Shown in pieces: positions 53,081-61,902 of a stretch of DNA of 64,000 nucleotides. Numbering within the stretch: position 1 is the first letter of the stretch; each line of letters begins with the position of its first letter. This DNA comes from Mesorhizobium sp. B2-3-4 (GTDB lineage: Bacteria > Pseudomonadota > Alphaproteobacteria > Rhizobiales > Rhizobiaceae). A program made the position numbers and the translations under genes. A model generated the notes under the pieces. The model was given only the letters and a program-made list of their open reading frames with translations. It was not told the origin of the DNA and made no database searches. The stretch covers positions 1 through 64,000 of the forward strand of contig NZ_VFVY01000029.1 in assembly GCF_006442315.1 (NCBI RefSeq), in the 5' to 3' direction.

Positions 53081-54066
53081 TATCTCAGCGTCAGCGCGCC
53101 GGGCAGCATCTCGAAAGTCGCCGGAATGCGCCCGGGCGACTCGCCGTCTATGTCGACCAGCGCGCCGTTCTTCTCGACATCGCCCAGCGGCTCGACGACG
53201 ACTTTTCTGCCGCGCAGGATGGTGATCGCCGGGTGGTTGCGATGCCGGCCGCCATAGAGCAGCCTGATATCCCAGATCAGCTTCAGCTTGCCCGCCGCGC
53301 GCAGGATGACGATGTCGAACTGTCCGTCGGTGAGTTCGGCATCGGGCGCGATCATCATGCCGCAGCCGAAGAATTTGCCGTTGGCCACCGCCACCAGCGC
53401 CATGCGTGCCTCGACCGGGTCGCCGTCATCGACGGTGATCCGCACATGCTGGAAGCGATAGCGGATGAACTCGACCACGGTGCGCCACAGGAACAGCGCC
53501 TTGGCCGACATTCTGCCCTTGCGCTTGTCGGCATTGACGGCTCGGTCGGTGGCGCCTGACAGGCCGAGGCTGGCGATGTTGATGAAGTGCCGGCTGGCCA
53601 GCGCGCCATGGTCGTCTATGTAGCAGATGCGCCCGGCGTCGACTGCCCTGGCCTTGGCCTCGGCGATCCGCTTCAGCGTCGCATCGATCTCCTTCGGCAG
53701 GCCGAGGCCGCGCGCGAAATCGATGCCGGTGCCGCAAGGCAGGACGCCGAGCTCGGTTGTCCTGCCGCCCTCCTCGCGGGCCTGCAGCAAGCCGTCGGCC
53801 ACTTCGCTGGCCGTGCCGTCGCCGCCGGCCGCGATCACCAGATCGAAGCCGTTTGCGGCGAGGTCTAGCGCCAGCCGCTCGGCGTCGCCCTCGGCCTGCG
53901 TCTCGCGCAGTTCGAAATCGCCGAAATGCTTTTTCAGCGCGGCGGCGACATCGGGCCAATGCCGCTTCAGCCGGCCGCCGCCGGCAATCGGATTGAGCAC
54001 CACCCCGACCTTCAAATTCTCGCCCTCCCGGCGCCGGGCATGGAGAACCCGATCTTTTGCCGGCAT
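53077..54066 (-). CDS. Diacylglycerol/lipid kinase family protein (YegS-like)
   Basis: The product (up to 329 residues) has the DAGK catalytic region: VVLNPIAGGGRLKRHW, VIAAGGDGTASEVADGLLQ (GGDGT phosphate loop), GVLPCGTGIDFARGLGLP and, later, GCGMMIAPDAELTDGQFD. It phosphorylates a membrane lipid, possibly diacylglycerol. The true start may be TTG 54015, which follows GAGGGCGAG; the ATG at 54066 adds 17 residues of uncertain value. Confidence 0.87.
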   Translation of the reverse strand: MPAKDRVLHARRREGENLKVGVVLNPIAGGGRLKRHWPDVAAALKKHFGDFELRETQAEGDAERLALDLAANGFDLVIAAGGDGTASEVADGLLQAREEGGRTTELGVLPCGTGIDFARGLGLPKEIDATLKRIAEAKARAVDAGRICYIDDHGALASRHFINIASLGLSGATDRAVNADKRKGRMSAKALFLWRTVVEFIRYRFQHVRITVDDGDPVEARMALVAVANGKFFGCGMMIAPDAELTDGQFDIVILRAAGKLKLIWDIRLLYGGRHRNHPAITILRGRKVVVEPLGDVEKNGALVDIDGESPGRIPATFEMLPGALTLRY

Positions 54067-54249
54067 TCAAACCCGTACCGCCCGGCGGAGCAAGGGGCAC
54101 CGGCGCGCATGGGCATCGAAAAAGCGGGCAGGCTGTCTAACGTCTTCGCGCTTGAATTTCCTTGGCTTCTGGCATCGGTCCCCGATAATCCCGTTATCCA
54201 CAGGGGCACGGCCATTCCCCAAGGCCCTTACCCGGCGTAAGTTCAACCC

Positions 54250-54633
54250 ATCTCAGGCGGCTACCGATCATCAAGCCGAAAGGCGAAAGTGAAAGGCGGA
54301 TTTCCTGAGGCCCGTACGGCCCGGAACAAGAGCAGGCTTGCCTGTTCGAGGGACGGAAGCCGAGACCTACGGGGCCGCGGAAAGCGTGCCAACGCCGACG
54401 GCGGACCGATGCTGCCATGAAGGACGGCAAAAACCTTCGATGGCCGCAGGGCAAAGCCCGCAAGGGCGGAGACCGGCGAGGTCCCGAACGGACGCTGCTC
54501 TCGGGTGGCGGACTGGCAGGACCGTCAAAATCAAGGCCGGCATGGCGCGACGACTTTACGGAAGTTGCTGCCGCGACCGTGTCCTGATCTGACAGGGAGG
54601 CGCTGGGAGAAATCCCGGCGCCGACTGTCTTTT
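54250..54633 (+). ncRNA. Candidate structured non-coding RNA, unidentified
   Basis: The 688-base gap (54067-54754) has no credible gene, yet ends on the plus strand in a strong terminator (54591-54633) that no upstream plus-strand gene explains. Before it are a hairpin with bulges at about 54545-54575 (GACTT/AAGTT core), the stem CAGGC-TT-GCCTG at 54333-54344 within GAACA/TGTTC, and several GGGC/GCCC stems at 54448-54480. I looked for signatures of RNase P RNA, tmRNA tag, SRP and 6S RNA and found none. The 5' boundary is a guess. A degenerate group II intron core is an alternative. Confidence 0.35.
54591..54633 (+). terminator. Strong rho-independent terminator
   Basis: The outer stem GACAG/CTGTC encloses a perfect 10-bp stem GGCGCTGGGA/TCCCGGCGCC (one G-U) capped by a GAAA tetraloop, followed by TTTT at 54630-54633. 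It lies 120 bases before the next gene. Confidence 0.75.
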
Positions 54634-54754
54634 GGCCTCCTCCAAGTTCTTTCCCGGCGAAGTTGCGCGCCCCGCTTCACCGCGCGTCAAAATCGGTTAG
54701 TATCGCTGCGTCGTCAGGGTCCGTCTGCAACGGGCTTTCGGAGGGGGATACTTC

Positions 54755-55189
54755 ATGACGCTGATCCAGAAGCTTGCCGTTGCCTACGCCTTCCTGTTCT
54801 TCGCGGTCGTGGCCATCGGCTACATTCCGGCCTTCAACGATGCCAACGGCAATCTGTTCGGCCTGTTCTCCCTGCAATGGTATGACGATCTGCTGCACGC
54901 CTTTTCGGGCGTCTGGGCGCTGGCCGCCGCCTTCATCTCGCACCGCCAGGCGGTGTTCTATTTCAAGCTGTTCGGTTCGGTCTACCTGTTCGACGGCGTG
55001 CTCGGGCTGATCACCGGCTCCGGCTGCCTCGATGCCGGCATCTTCATCAGCGGCTTCCGCTCCCTCAACGACATCGAACTCCCCGCCCGCTTCTTCGCCA
55101 ACCTGCCGCACATCGTCATTGGCGGCATCGCCGTCTATATCGGCTTCTGGCTGTCGAAGCGCGTATACGACCACTTTGCCACGGCCTGA
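54755..55189 (+). CDS. Small multi-pass membrane protein, unrecognised
   Basis: The 144-residue protein shows about four membrane helices (7-25, 48-62, 65-90, 115-135). Conserved-looking spots are SLQWYDDLLHAFSGVWAL and SGCLDAGIFISGF. GGAGGGGGATACTTC precedes ATG 54755. I do not recognise the family. It is followed after six bases by the next gene, so the two probably form one transcript. Confidence 0.72.
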   Translation: MTLIQKLAVAYAFLFFAVVAIGYIPAFNDANGNLFGLFSLQWYDDLLHAFSGVWALAAAFISHRQAVFYFKLFGSVYLFDGVLGLITGSGCLDAGIFISGFRSLNDIELPARFFANLPHIVIGGIAVYIGFWLSKRVYDHFATA

Positions 55190-55195
55190 CCGGCC

Positions 55196-56326
55196 ATGTT
55201 CCTGTTCCGCTGGATAAAGCGCATCATCAAGACGATCCTCTGGCTGATCGTCATCGTCACCCTGATCCCGATCGCCGGGCTGGCCTATGGCTTCCTGACG
55301 ACGCCATCGCTCGACAAGACCCCGCTGCCGGGCATCACCGACGGCGCGCCGCCCAAGGTGCTGGCCGACAAGGTGCGCGCCGAGATCCCCGGCTACCAGC
55401 GGCCGGAGGAATCGACCTTCCTCACCTACCCCGAATGGGCGATCGTCTACGCCGCGCGCGAATATGCCGGCTTCGTCGCCAAGGACCAGCCGAGCGGCTT
55501 TCCCTACTGGTCGTATGTCGGCCGCTTCTGGCAGGACTATGCAATGGTGATCCGCGCCAGTTCCGCCCACAAGTTCAACTACGCCGACCACCAGATGCTG
55601 GTCATCATCGGCACCAGCCATTCGATCGAGCATATCCTGCAGTGGGCCTATGAGAACACGGTCGGGCGCGTCACCGAGGCGACATCGGCCAGGCGCACCG
55701 CCGCCGACATCTACCAGGCCAAGGTGGCGGCCGACTACGCAGGCTTTCTCGACCAGGTGCCATGGTACCAGTTCCCCTATGCCGAAAAGCGCGCCGGGCT
55801 TTTCGCGGTGCAGCCAGCCCCTGGCGACAGTTCCATCCGCACCAGCGAACGCAAGCTCGCCTTCGGTCTCGCCGACACCATCAAGCAGGGCTATGCCGAC
55901 CTGATCAAGAAGGCGCTTGCCGCCACCTCCGATCCCGCTCTCCTCGACATCCACGTCTGGGCCAGGGGACCGGTCGGGGAAGCCACGCGCAACGAGCCAG
56001 ACACATTGCTGGAGCGCGACTACGGCGCCGACGGCACCATCTTCGTCACCAAGCGCTACCAGGTGTTCACCGACATGATCCCGCGCCTGATCGACAAGGG
56101 CGTCTCCTTCGTCGAGATCGGCGGCAATGACGAGATCATGGTGACGATGCTGTCGACCGACGCGATCGCCGTTCCCGAAGGCATGCGCATCCTGTTCAGC
56201 TATCCCTTGCCGGCGGACGCCTCGACGCGCCGCACCGGCATGGTGGTGGCCGTGCGCAAGCTGCATCTGGTGCTGCCGTCGCTGATGAAGGCAGGTGCCA
56301 AGCTCGAACACGTCTACGATTACTGA
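55196..56326 (+). CDS. Membrane-anchored protein of unknown function
   Basis: The 376-residue protein has one N-terminal helix (about 12-33) and a large, probably periplasmic, soluble part with many aromatic residues (TFLTYPEWAIVYAAREYAGF, FPYWSYVGRFWQDYAMVI, MLVIIGTSHSIEHILQWAYE). No catalytic motif is recognised. It starts six bases after the preceding membrane protein gene. Codon use is normal for the window. Confidence 0.75.
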   Translation: MFLFRWIKRIIKTILWLIVIVTLIPIAGLAYGFLTTPSLDKTPLPGITDGAPPKVLADKVRAEIPGYQRPEESTFLTYPEWAIVYAAREYAGFVAKDQPSGFPYWSYVGRFWQDYAMVIRASSAHKFNYADHQMLVIIGTSHSIEHILQWAYENTVGRVTEATSARRTAADIYQAKVAADYAGFLDQVPWYQFPYAEKRAGLFAVQPAPGDSSIRTSERKLAFGLADTIKQGYADLIKKALAATSDPALLDIHVWARGPVGEATRNEPDTLLERDYGADGTIFVTKRYQVFTDMIPRLIDKGVSFVEIGGNDEIMVTMLSTDAIAVPEGMRILFSYPLPADASTRRTGMVVAVRKLHLVLPSLMKAGAKLEHVYDY

Positions 56327-56489
56327 GGCTTTTCGGCCACTCCTGACCAGGATCGGTCGAGCCGCCACGCTCATTCCACAATCGCGGCCAAATCCCGCCT
56401 TGTTCGCGCGCGATGGAATGCCGAGTTTCGCATGCCGGACGGCATGCACCTGATTGGGCTGCCGGGGGGTATCTCGAAGGGACGAGACC

Positions 56490-57011
56490 GTGATCAAGAC
56501 CGCCCTTGTCGCCATGACCATCGTCGGCTGCGACTGCGACGCCAAGCTGTGCGAATATATCGGAGAGACGCCGGCCAAGTGGTCGACCATCGCCGACTGC
56601 GAAGCCGCGATGAAAAGCCAGATCCTGCACGAGCGCAATTTCAACTATCCGCTGGTGTCCGGCATCTGCCGCACCAAGGGATCGGCCTCATCCTCGCACC
56701 TGGCCGCGATCGCGTCCGGCCCGGAACTGAAGCCCGCCAGCAAGATCGTTCGGACAGAAAGACCGCTGCCGCCCGAGCTCAGCCATCGGCCGAGCGTCCC
56801 GGTCGGCGCGCCGACGACGGCCGTCGAGGCGGATGCCGCCCGGCCCGTCGCCTATGAACAGGTGGTCGACGGCGGAACCGGCGTGCTCTACCGCACCAAG
56901 AACGGCTATGCCGTGGTCAAGACCGATCTTGGCCGCGCGGCTTCCGCCACCGCCGACGCGGCAAAGCGCTCGGTGAACTGGCTGGCCGGCCTGGTACCGA
57001 CGGGGCTGTAG
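56490..57011 (+). CDS. Hypothetical protein with Cys-rich N-terminus
   Basis: The 173-residue protein starts at GTG 56490 with VIKTALVAMTIVGCDCDAKL, either a short signal sequence or a cytoplasmic start. It has five Cys in the first 65 residues (CDCDAKLC, DCEAAMK, GICRTKG), then a Pro-rich linker and a C-terminal GVLYRTKNGYAVVKTDLGRAA. The family is not recognised. The Cys pattern suggests disulfides in the periplasm. Confidence 0.6.
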   Translation: MIKTALVAMTIVGCDCDAKLCEYIGETPAKWSTIADCEAAMKSQILHERNFNYPLVSGICRTKGSASSSHLAAIASGPELKPASKIVRTERPLPPELSHRPSVPVGAPTTAVEADAARPVAYEQVVDGGTGVLYRTKNGYAVVKTDLGRAASATADAAKRSVNWLAGLVPTGL

Positions 57012-57018
57012 GCTTCAC

Positions 57019-57642
57019 TTACATCTTCACCTTCGGGCTCTCCCAGAACTTGTCGATCAGCGGCTGTTCGGTGCCCAGGTCCCCACTCCCGACGCGCGTG
57101 ATGAACAACAGCCCCTGATCGGCCAGGCCATAGCCAACGATCTCGAAATACGCGGTGTCGGTGCGCGTCTTCACTTCGGCGCGGATACCGGTCAGCTCCC
57201 TCCCGTCGGCAAGCTTGCGCGTGGTCGGCTGCTGCGTCAGCTCCGCGCCTGCCTGCACCGATTCCTTGGTCATCTCCTGCAGCATCAGTTGGTTGAGCGA
57301 CACCGGATTCATCTTGCCATACTCCTGCACGACCACGATCGTGCCCAGCGCCGAGGCCATCAGATATTGCGTTATGTTTTCGCCGAGATCGGTCTTGGTC
57401 ACCGAAATGCCGCTCGGATGATTGAAGGAGAAACTGCCGCCGGAAAAGGTGGCGAAATCGTTCTTGTCGAGCTTCACTTCGACCTGTTTGCCGTCCGGCA
57501 ACGTCACCTTGGTGCTCTCGCCGGCATCGATGTCCAACGTCTTGCCGTCGCTCGTCAGCCTGAAGGCCTTGAGGTCCTCGGACGCGGCGGACCCAGCGCA
57601 CAAGGCGATAAGAATGAAGGCTGCCGCCGATACCATGCGCAT
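57019..57642 (-). CDS. Secreted protein of unknown function
   Basis: The 207-residue protein has a signal peptide (MRMVSAAAFILIALCAGSAA, cleavage near ASA/AS-ED) and a beta-rich mature part starting EDLKAFRLTSDGKTLDIDAG. CAGGAGAAC lies eight bases before ATG 57642; further in-frame ATGs exist at 57666 and 57636. It converges with the Cys-rich gene. No domain is recognised. Confidence 0.72.
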   Translation of the reverse strand: MRMVSAAAFILIALCAGSAASEDLKAFRLTSDGKTLDIDAGESTKVTLPDGKQVEVKLDKNDFATFSGGSFSFNHPSGISVTKTDLGENITQYLMASALGTIVVVQEYGKMNPVSLNQLMLQEMTKESVQAGAELTQQPTTRKLADGRELTGIRAEVKTRTDTAYFEIVGYGLADQGLLFITRVGSGDLGTEQPLIDKFWESPKVKM

Positions 57643-57712
57643 TGGCCGTTCTCCTGCTTCATTCATGAACAGTTCCCCCGGGAAAGCACTGCGCGGTTTC
57701 CCGGACCTGCAC

Positions 57713-59335
57713 TTACGCCACCCCGCTCAGCGCCTTGATGCCACGGTAGAAGGTCGAGGAAAACAGCTCCGTCGGGTCAAATCGCCGCTTTGCCGCCAGC
57801 ACGGCCGGCAGCTCTGGATAGGACGCCAGCAGCTCCTTGCCCGTATAGTGCAGCTGATAGGGCAGGAAGAACCGGCCGCCATGCTTGATCGTCACGTCGA
57901 TCAGCGCCTGCGTCAGCGCCCGCATCTTGGCGTTGCCGCCGGCATCGGCCGGCTGGTTGATGTAGAGCACCAGCGAATAGGCCGGCTCCGGCGCATAGGT
58001 GAGCGCGACGTCCTCCTTGTGGACGATACGCACCGAAGCGTTGAGCACCGGCAAATCCTGGTTGCGCAGGATCTCGCGTGCTTCCGCTATGAATGGATTA
58101 TACGCCGCGCGTGGAATAAAATATTCGTGCAGTATGTCGGTCTCGTCCGTGAGGTCGTTGAACAGATACGGCACCGAATCGTGCATCGGGTTGTTGCGGG
58201 TGACGAGACAGGCCTCGCCTTCGGCCATGGCTGCGTTGCGCGCCACCGTACAACTCTCGAATTTGGGCTCCAGCGTCCTTTCGGTGAACCATTTCAGTTC
58301 CTGGAACGCGCTGCCCCACTTGGCCATGTTCATGATCACCCGCTTCAGGCCGACGCCATCGGGTTCGCCGAGCGCCGGCTGGTCCGCCGGGGGCTCTTCG
58401 GCCACCTTGTCGTAGCGATAGACGATCATGTCCTCGAGGAAATTGCCCGGCGCCGTCGACAGATGGCCGTAGAACAGGCCGATGTCCTTGTTCGGCTCCA
58501 GCACCGCGGCGAAGAATTTCGGGAAATCATCCGATCTTATGATCTCGCGTGAGGTCCGGTAGACGGCGTTGTCGACGATATCGAGCGTCGCCTCCAGCAC
58601 CACGCCGAACAGGCCGTAGCCACCGACGACGTGGCGGAACAGGTCGCTATTGTCCGTGGGCGAGCAGGTTGTCACCGATCCGTCGGCCAGCATCACCCGC
58701 ATCGAGCGGATCGAGCCGGCGACCGAGCCCGCCTGGTGGTCCATGCCATGCGCGTTCACCGACAGCGAGCCGCCGACCGAAAAGATGTCGGTCGACTGCA
58801 TCGCCTTCACGGCGAAACGCGGATGCAGCATGTTCTGGATATCGTGCCAGCGCGCGCCGGGCTGCACGCTCATGGTTCTGGCCGCGGTGTCCACCGTGAC
58901 CTTGTTGAATTTCCTGAGATCCAGAACCAGCGCATTGTCGTCGAAGGCATGCCCGCCCATCGAATGGCGGACGGCCGCCAGCGACACCTTCAAATCATTG
59001 GCGCGCGCGAAGGCCAGCGCCTTGGCGATATGCTCTTCCTCGCTGACCTCGACCACGCCATAGACCGGCGTCCGCGATAGGCCGCTGGCGTCGTTGATGT
59101 CGCCGCCTTTCGCCAGCCAGGGCAGCGACGGGTCGAAGGCCGGCGGGTTGGCGATCGGCTTCAGCGGCAGCGCGATGCCGTCTATGTCGGCGATGCGCCC
59201 GGCGTCCTTCGGCCCCGACGGGCCGCGCGCCAGCCGCGCCACCGTGGTGCCGCCCCACAGCACGGCGCCGCCGAACACGGCCGCTCCCAGCAGCAGTCGC
59301 CGCGACAGGCGAAATCCCTTTTGTCCCTCAGCCAT
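57713..59335 (-). CDS. FAD-binding oxidoreductase with Tat-like signal
   Basis: The 540-residue protein has an N-terminal SRRLLLGAAVFGGAVLWGG segment that resembles a twin-arginine signal. It is followed by a PCMH-type FAD domain (LKVSLAAVRHSMGGHAFDDN, then MSVQPGARWHDIQNMLHPRF and GSLSVNAHGMDHQAGSVAGS). A C-terminal domain ends DPTELFSSTFYRGIKALSGVA. This layout fits aldonolactone/sugar oxidases and related FAD-linked oxidases; the donor is unknown. GGGGGG before ATG 59335 supports that start. Confidence 0.85.
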   Translation of the reverse strand: MAEGQKGFRLSRRLLLGAAVFGGAVLWGGTTVARLARGPSGPKDAGRIADIDGIALPLKPIANPPAFDPSLPWLAKGGDINDASGLSRTPVYGVVEVSEEEHIAKALAFARANDLKVSLAAVRHSMGGHAFDDNALVLDLRKFNKVTVDTAARTMSVQPGARWHDIQNMLHPRFAVKAMQSTDIFSVGGSLSVNAHGMDHQAGSVAGSIRSMRVMLADGSVTTCSPTDNSDLFRHVVGGYGLFGVVLEATLDIVDNAVYRTSREIIRSDDFPKFFAAVLEPNKDIGLFYGHLSTAPGNFLEDMIVYRYDKVAEEPPADQPALGEPDGVGLKRVIMNMAKWGSAFQELKWFTERTLEPKFESCTVARNAAMAEGEACLVTRNNPMHDSVPYLFNDLTDETDILHEYFIPRAAYNPFIAEAREILRNQDLPVLNASVRIVHKEDVALTYAPEPAYSLVLYINQPADAGGNAKMRALTQALIDVTIKHGGRFFLPYQLHYTGKELLASYPELPAVLAAKRRFDPTELFSSTFYRGIKALSGVA

Positions 59336-59535
59336 GGACCCCCCATTGGCCAAGGGATAGCGCGGCTTTTTGGCAAAAACCAGCCGCGGTCCAGGCATCG
59401 GCGCGCCCCGGCGTGCCTGGGCACGACGGGGCGAATTCCAACGCGGATTGCATGGCTGTCACGTCGGCAGCGCGCGGTCGCAACCGTACCGGGGGGCCTT
59501 GTCCGGCTCCATGCCGCTGACGGGAGAAGAATTGT

Positions 59536-59596
59536 GCCGCCCCTCACCCTGCCCTCTATGGGAGGGCAGTTGCCGTGAAGTGGATGAGGGGCAGCG
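59536..59596. repeat. RIME-like palindromic element
   Basis: GCCGCCCCTCACC at the left and GGATGAGGGGCAGC at the right are inverted copies of the CCCCTCATCC block, around an inner hairpin CTGCCCTC-TATGG-GAGGGCAG (59549-59569). It differs from the other copies in its centre. It lies downstream of the DUF1344 gene. Confidence 0.6.
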
Positions 59597-59637
59597 CGGC
59601 GTTGGCCGTCTTTTCAGCCAGCGCCGGATTTCATGCT

Positions 59638-59880
59638 CTACGAAGCCTTCTTGATCGACGTCACCATGCCGGTCTTGTCGTCGACTGTCACCGCCACCTT
59701 GGCGCCGACCTTCAATTTGCCGACCGACGCTTCGGGCGACAGCTGGTAGATCTTGCCGTCGTCGAGGGTGACCGACTTGGTCGTCGGGTCGACCGCCTGG
59801 ATGGTGTCCTGGACGGTCGCGGCATAGGCCGTGCCGAGGAAGGCAAGCAGGGCAGCGGTGGTTGCGAGGGTCTTCTTCAT
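59638..59880 (-). CDS. DUF1344 secreted small protein
   Basis: The 80-residue protein has a signal peptide (MKKTLATTAALLAFLGTAYA) and a 60-residue OB-like mature part, TVQDTIQAVDPTTKSVTLDD to DDKTGMVTSIKKAS. This matches the DUF1344 family, common in Rhizobiales. Function unknown. ATG 59880 is preceded by GGAGTGCTTTCCA. Confidence 0.85.
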   Translation of the reverse strand: MKKTLATTAALLAFLGTAYAATVQDTIQAVDPTTKSVTLDDGKIYQLSPEASVGKLKVGAKVAVTVDDKTGMVTSIKKAS

Positions 59881-60277
59881 TGGAAAGCACTCCGTGCTGT
59901 TTCGGTTTTCCGGCGCCGCCTTGGGAGAGAGCGGCACCGAACGGCCCGAGACTGGGGCGAAGAGCGAGCTGTCGGCAAATCACGTTGGATGTATTTTCGC
60001 AAGGAAATCATCGGCTTAATTCCGACACAATAGCCACCACCCCCTCAATTTCGACAATCGCTCCGCCCTCGCGGGGAGGCTCTTGCGCACAAGAAAAGAG
60101 TCGCTTGGACGATTGCGGCCGAAAGCCATCGTCGATCACGCGGCCGCCGCAATCCGGGCCTGGCCGCATCACGAAACAGCCCGCCGATTTTCCATCGGGA
60201 CACATTTTATGTCGCGGGCCGGCTCATGGCTTCTATCCGAAGGAAACGAAATTCACGCCAGGGTTGCAGTGCCGGCG

Positions 60278-60299
60278 CGAATACAGCATGCTGTATTCG
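60278..60299. promoter_or_regulatory. Perfect 22-bp palindrome upstream of a DUF2314 gene
   Basis: CGAATACAGCA-TGCTGTATTCG reads the same on both strands, and its 3' edge is 20 bases before ATG 60320. It could be an operator or an mRNA hairpin near the ribosome site. The rest of the gap (59881-60277) shows no gene and no other clear structure. Confidence 0.55.
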
Positions 60300-60319
60300 T
60301 TGCCATGCAGGGGACTTCC

Positions 60320-60814
60320 ATGAGAATCGCCGTCCGCACCACACTATCTCTGATGCTGGCGCTTTTGCCGGACCTGGCTGGCGCGCAAGGCGCCGATCCA
60401 GGTGACGACAAGACGCTGATTTTTGCTCCCGGCGATCCAGAGATGAAGGCGGCGACAGAAAAGGCACTCGCCAGCCTCGACGAGTTCCTGGCCCTGTCCG
60501 AAGCCCCTCCTGCCGGCACGGACAGGTACAAATTGAAGGTCAAGGTGCGTGACGGCAACGTCACCGAGCACTTCTGGGTTATTCCCTTTCGTCGTACGCA
60601 AACGGGATTCGTCGGCATATTGGCAAACCAGCCCGAGGAAGTGAGCAACGTCGTGCTTGGCCAGAATATCGAGTTCACGCGCGCCGATATTTCCGATTGG
60701 GGCTACACCAGGGACGGCCATCAGGTCGGCAGCTTCACCGTCTGCGTGATGTTCACCAGGATGTCGAAGGACGAGGTGGACTATATGCGCGGCAAATACG
60801 GCTTCGACTGCTGA
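60320..60814 (+). CDS. DUF2314-domain secreted protein
   Basis: The 164-residue protein has a signal peptide (MRIAVRTTLSLMLALLPDLA, cleavage after AGA) and a DUF2314-type domain: KVKVRDGNVTEHFWVIPFRR, GFVGILANQPEEVSNVVLGQ and ISDWGYTRDGHQVGSFTVCV. CAGGGGAC stands before ATG 60320. The family has no established biochemical role that I know. It may be controlled through the 22-bp palindrome upstream. Confidence 0.83.
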   Translation: MRIAVRTTLSLMLALLPDLAGAQGADPGDDKTLIFAPGDPEMKAATEKALASLDEFLALSEAPPAGTDRYKLKVKVRDGNVTEHFWVIPFRRTQTGFVGILANQPEEVSNVVLGQNIEFTRADISDWGYTRDGHQVGSFTVCVMFTRMSKDEVDYMRGKYGFDC

Positions 60815-60855
60815 GGCTCTCAAGCCGAAGCACCTCGAACCGGCCTGTCGGCGGC

Positions 60856-61821
60856 TTAGTCCCTGGCGCCGACCTTGCGCACCAGCGCGGCCGTCGCCAG
60901 CATCGCGCCTATGTCCGAAATCATCGGCGCGACATGGGTCTGGTAATCCAGCGGCACTGAAATGGCGGGCAGTTCGAAGAAGTTCTTGCCCTGCGGCAAG
61001 AGCAGGAAACCATCGCTGCCGTTGAGCGCGACCCGCGCCGGATCGTCACGCCAGGTTTCGCCCAGCCATCTCAGCGCCTGCGCCAGCCGGCCGGTCACCA
61101 GCGGCCGCGCCGCCTCGATATTGTCGGTGCGGAATTCGTAGGCGGCGTCGAGCAGGGCGTCGCCCGATTGCAGGTCCTGCATCTTGGACCCGAACACCCC
61201 ACGGAAAAACCCGACCACCGCATTGGACCGCCGCGTCGCCACCAATATGCCCGCGAACGGCTCGATTGCCTCGAACGCGACGATCACCCCCTTGAAGGCG
61301 GTCGACGAGCCTTTGCCCGTTCCTTCGCGCAGTTCCGCTTCGTAGAGCTCGAACGGAAACGTATCGTAGCGGCCGGAAATGACATCGTCGAACGATTGCC
61401 GGTTGAAGGGGCCGACCGCCTCACGCGGCAGCCGGTCGAACGAGTTCGGCCTTTCGCCATGCTGGTAGCTGACATCCCTGATGAAGCCGAAGATGATCGG
61501 CAGCAGCGTGTTGCGGAACGACTGCTGCAGCCGCGTCGCGGGTTTCACCGCCTGGAAATAGAGCAGGATAGAAGCGGCGAAACCAATGACATAGAGGAAC
61601 ACATGTGGTGTCGAGACCCATTGCTCGTTTGGGTCGGCGACCTTGTTGAACAGCCAGGCGACAACCGCCACCGCGATCAGCGCCAGGCCGACGAACACCG
61701 GCACCCGCCAGCGCACTTGTCGGACCGCCGACGCCCGCGCCGCCTCGTAAGCCTCGATGTTTTTCCGGATGCCGGCGATGACCGTTTCGCTCGGCATGAA
61801 ATCCGCTGTTTCCACCGCCAC
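60856..61821 (-). CDS. DUF3137-domain membrane protein
   Basis: The 321-residue protein has two membrane helices (about 43-62 and 73-92) followed by a cytoplasmic-type domain with FGFIRDVSYQHGERPNSFDR and GRYDTFPFELYEAELREGTG, features of the DUF3137 family. The function is unknown. It converges with the DUF2314 gene. Confidence 0.8.
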   Translation of the reverse strand: MAVETADFMPSETVIAGIRKNIEAYEAARASAVRQVRWRVPVFVGLALIAVAVVAWLFNKVADPNEQWVSTPHVFLYVIGFAASILLYFQAVKPATRLQQSFRNTLLPIIFGFIRDVSYQHGERPNSFDRLPREAVGPFNRQSFDDVISGRYDTFPFELYEAELREGTGKGSSTAFKGVIVAFEAIEPFAGILVATRRSNAVVGFFRGVFGSKMQDLQSGDALLDAAYEFRTDNIEAARPLVTGRLAQALRWLGETWRDDPARVALNGSDGFLLLPQGKNFFELPAISVPLDYQTHVAPMISDIGAMLATAALVRKVGARD

Positions 61822-61902
61822 CCCCGCAAGCCAATGCTATCCTCATGATACCCGCTTTTTCGGGAAAGTCGCCAACCGCCGATGATAGGCGCGGCAGGCC
61901 CC

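Noticed and set aside
54250..54633. RNase P RNA, tmRNA, SRP RNA or 6S RNA
   Set aside because: Did not find the RNase P GAGGAAAGTCCG block, a tmRNA tag frame, the SRP GGAAGCAGCC loop or a 6S-like bubble.
54677..56644. Minus-strand open frame of 655 codons
   Set aside because: Antisense to two plus-strand genes with Shine-Dalgarno boxes and membrane segments; low-complexity Asp/Gly/Val text typical of a shadow frame.
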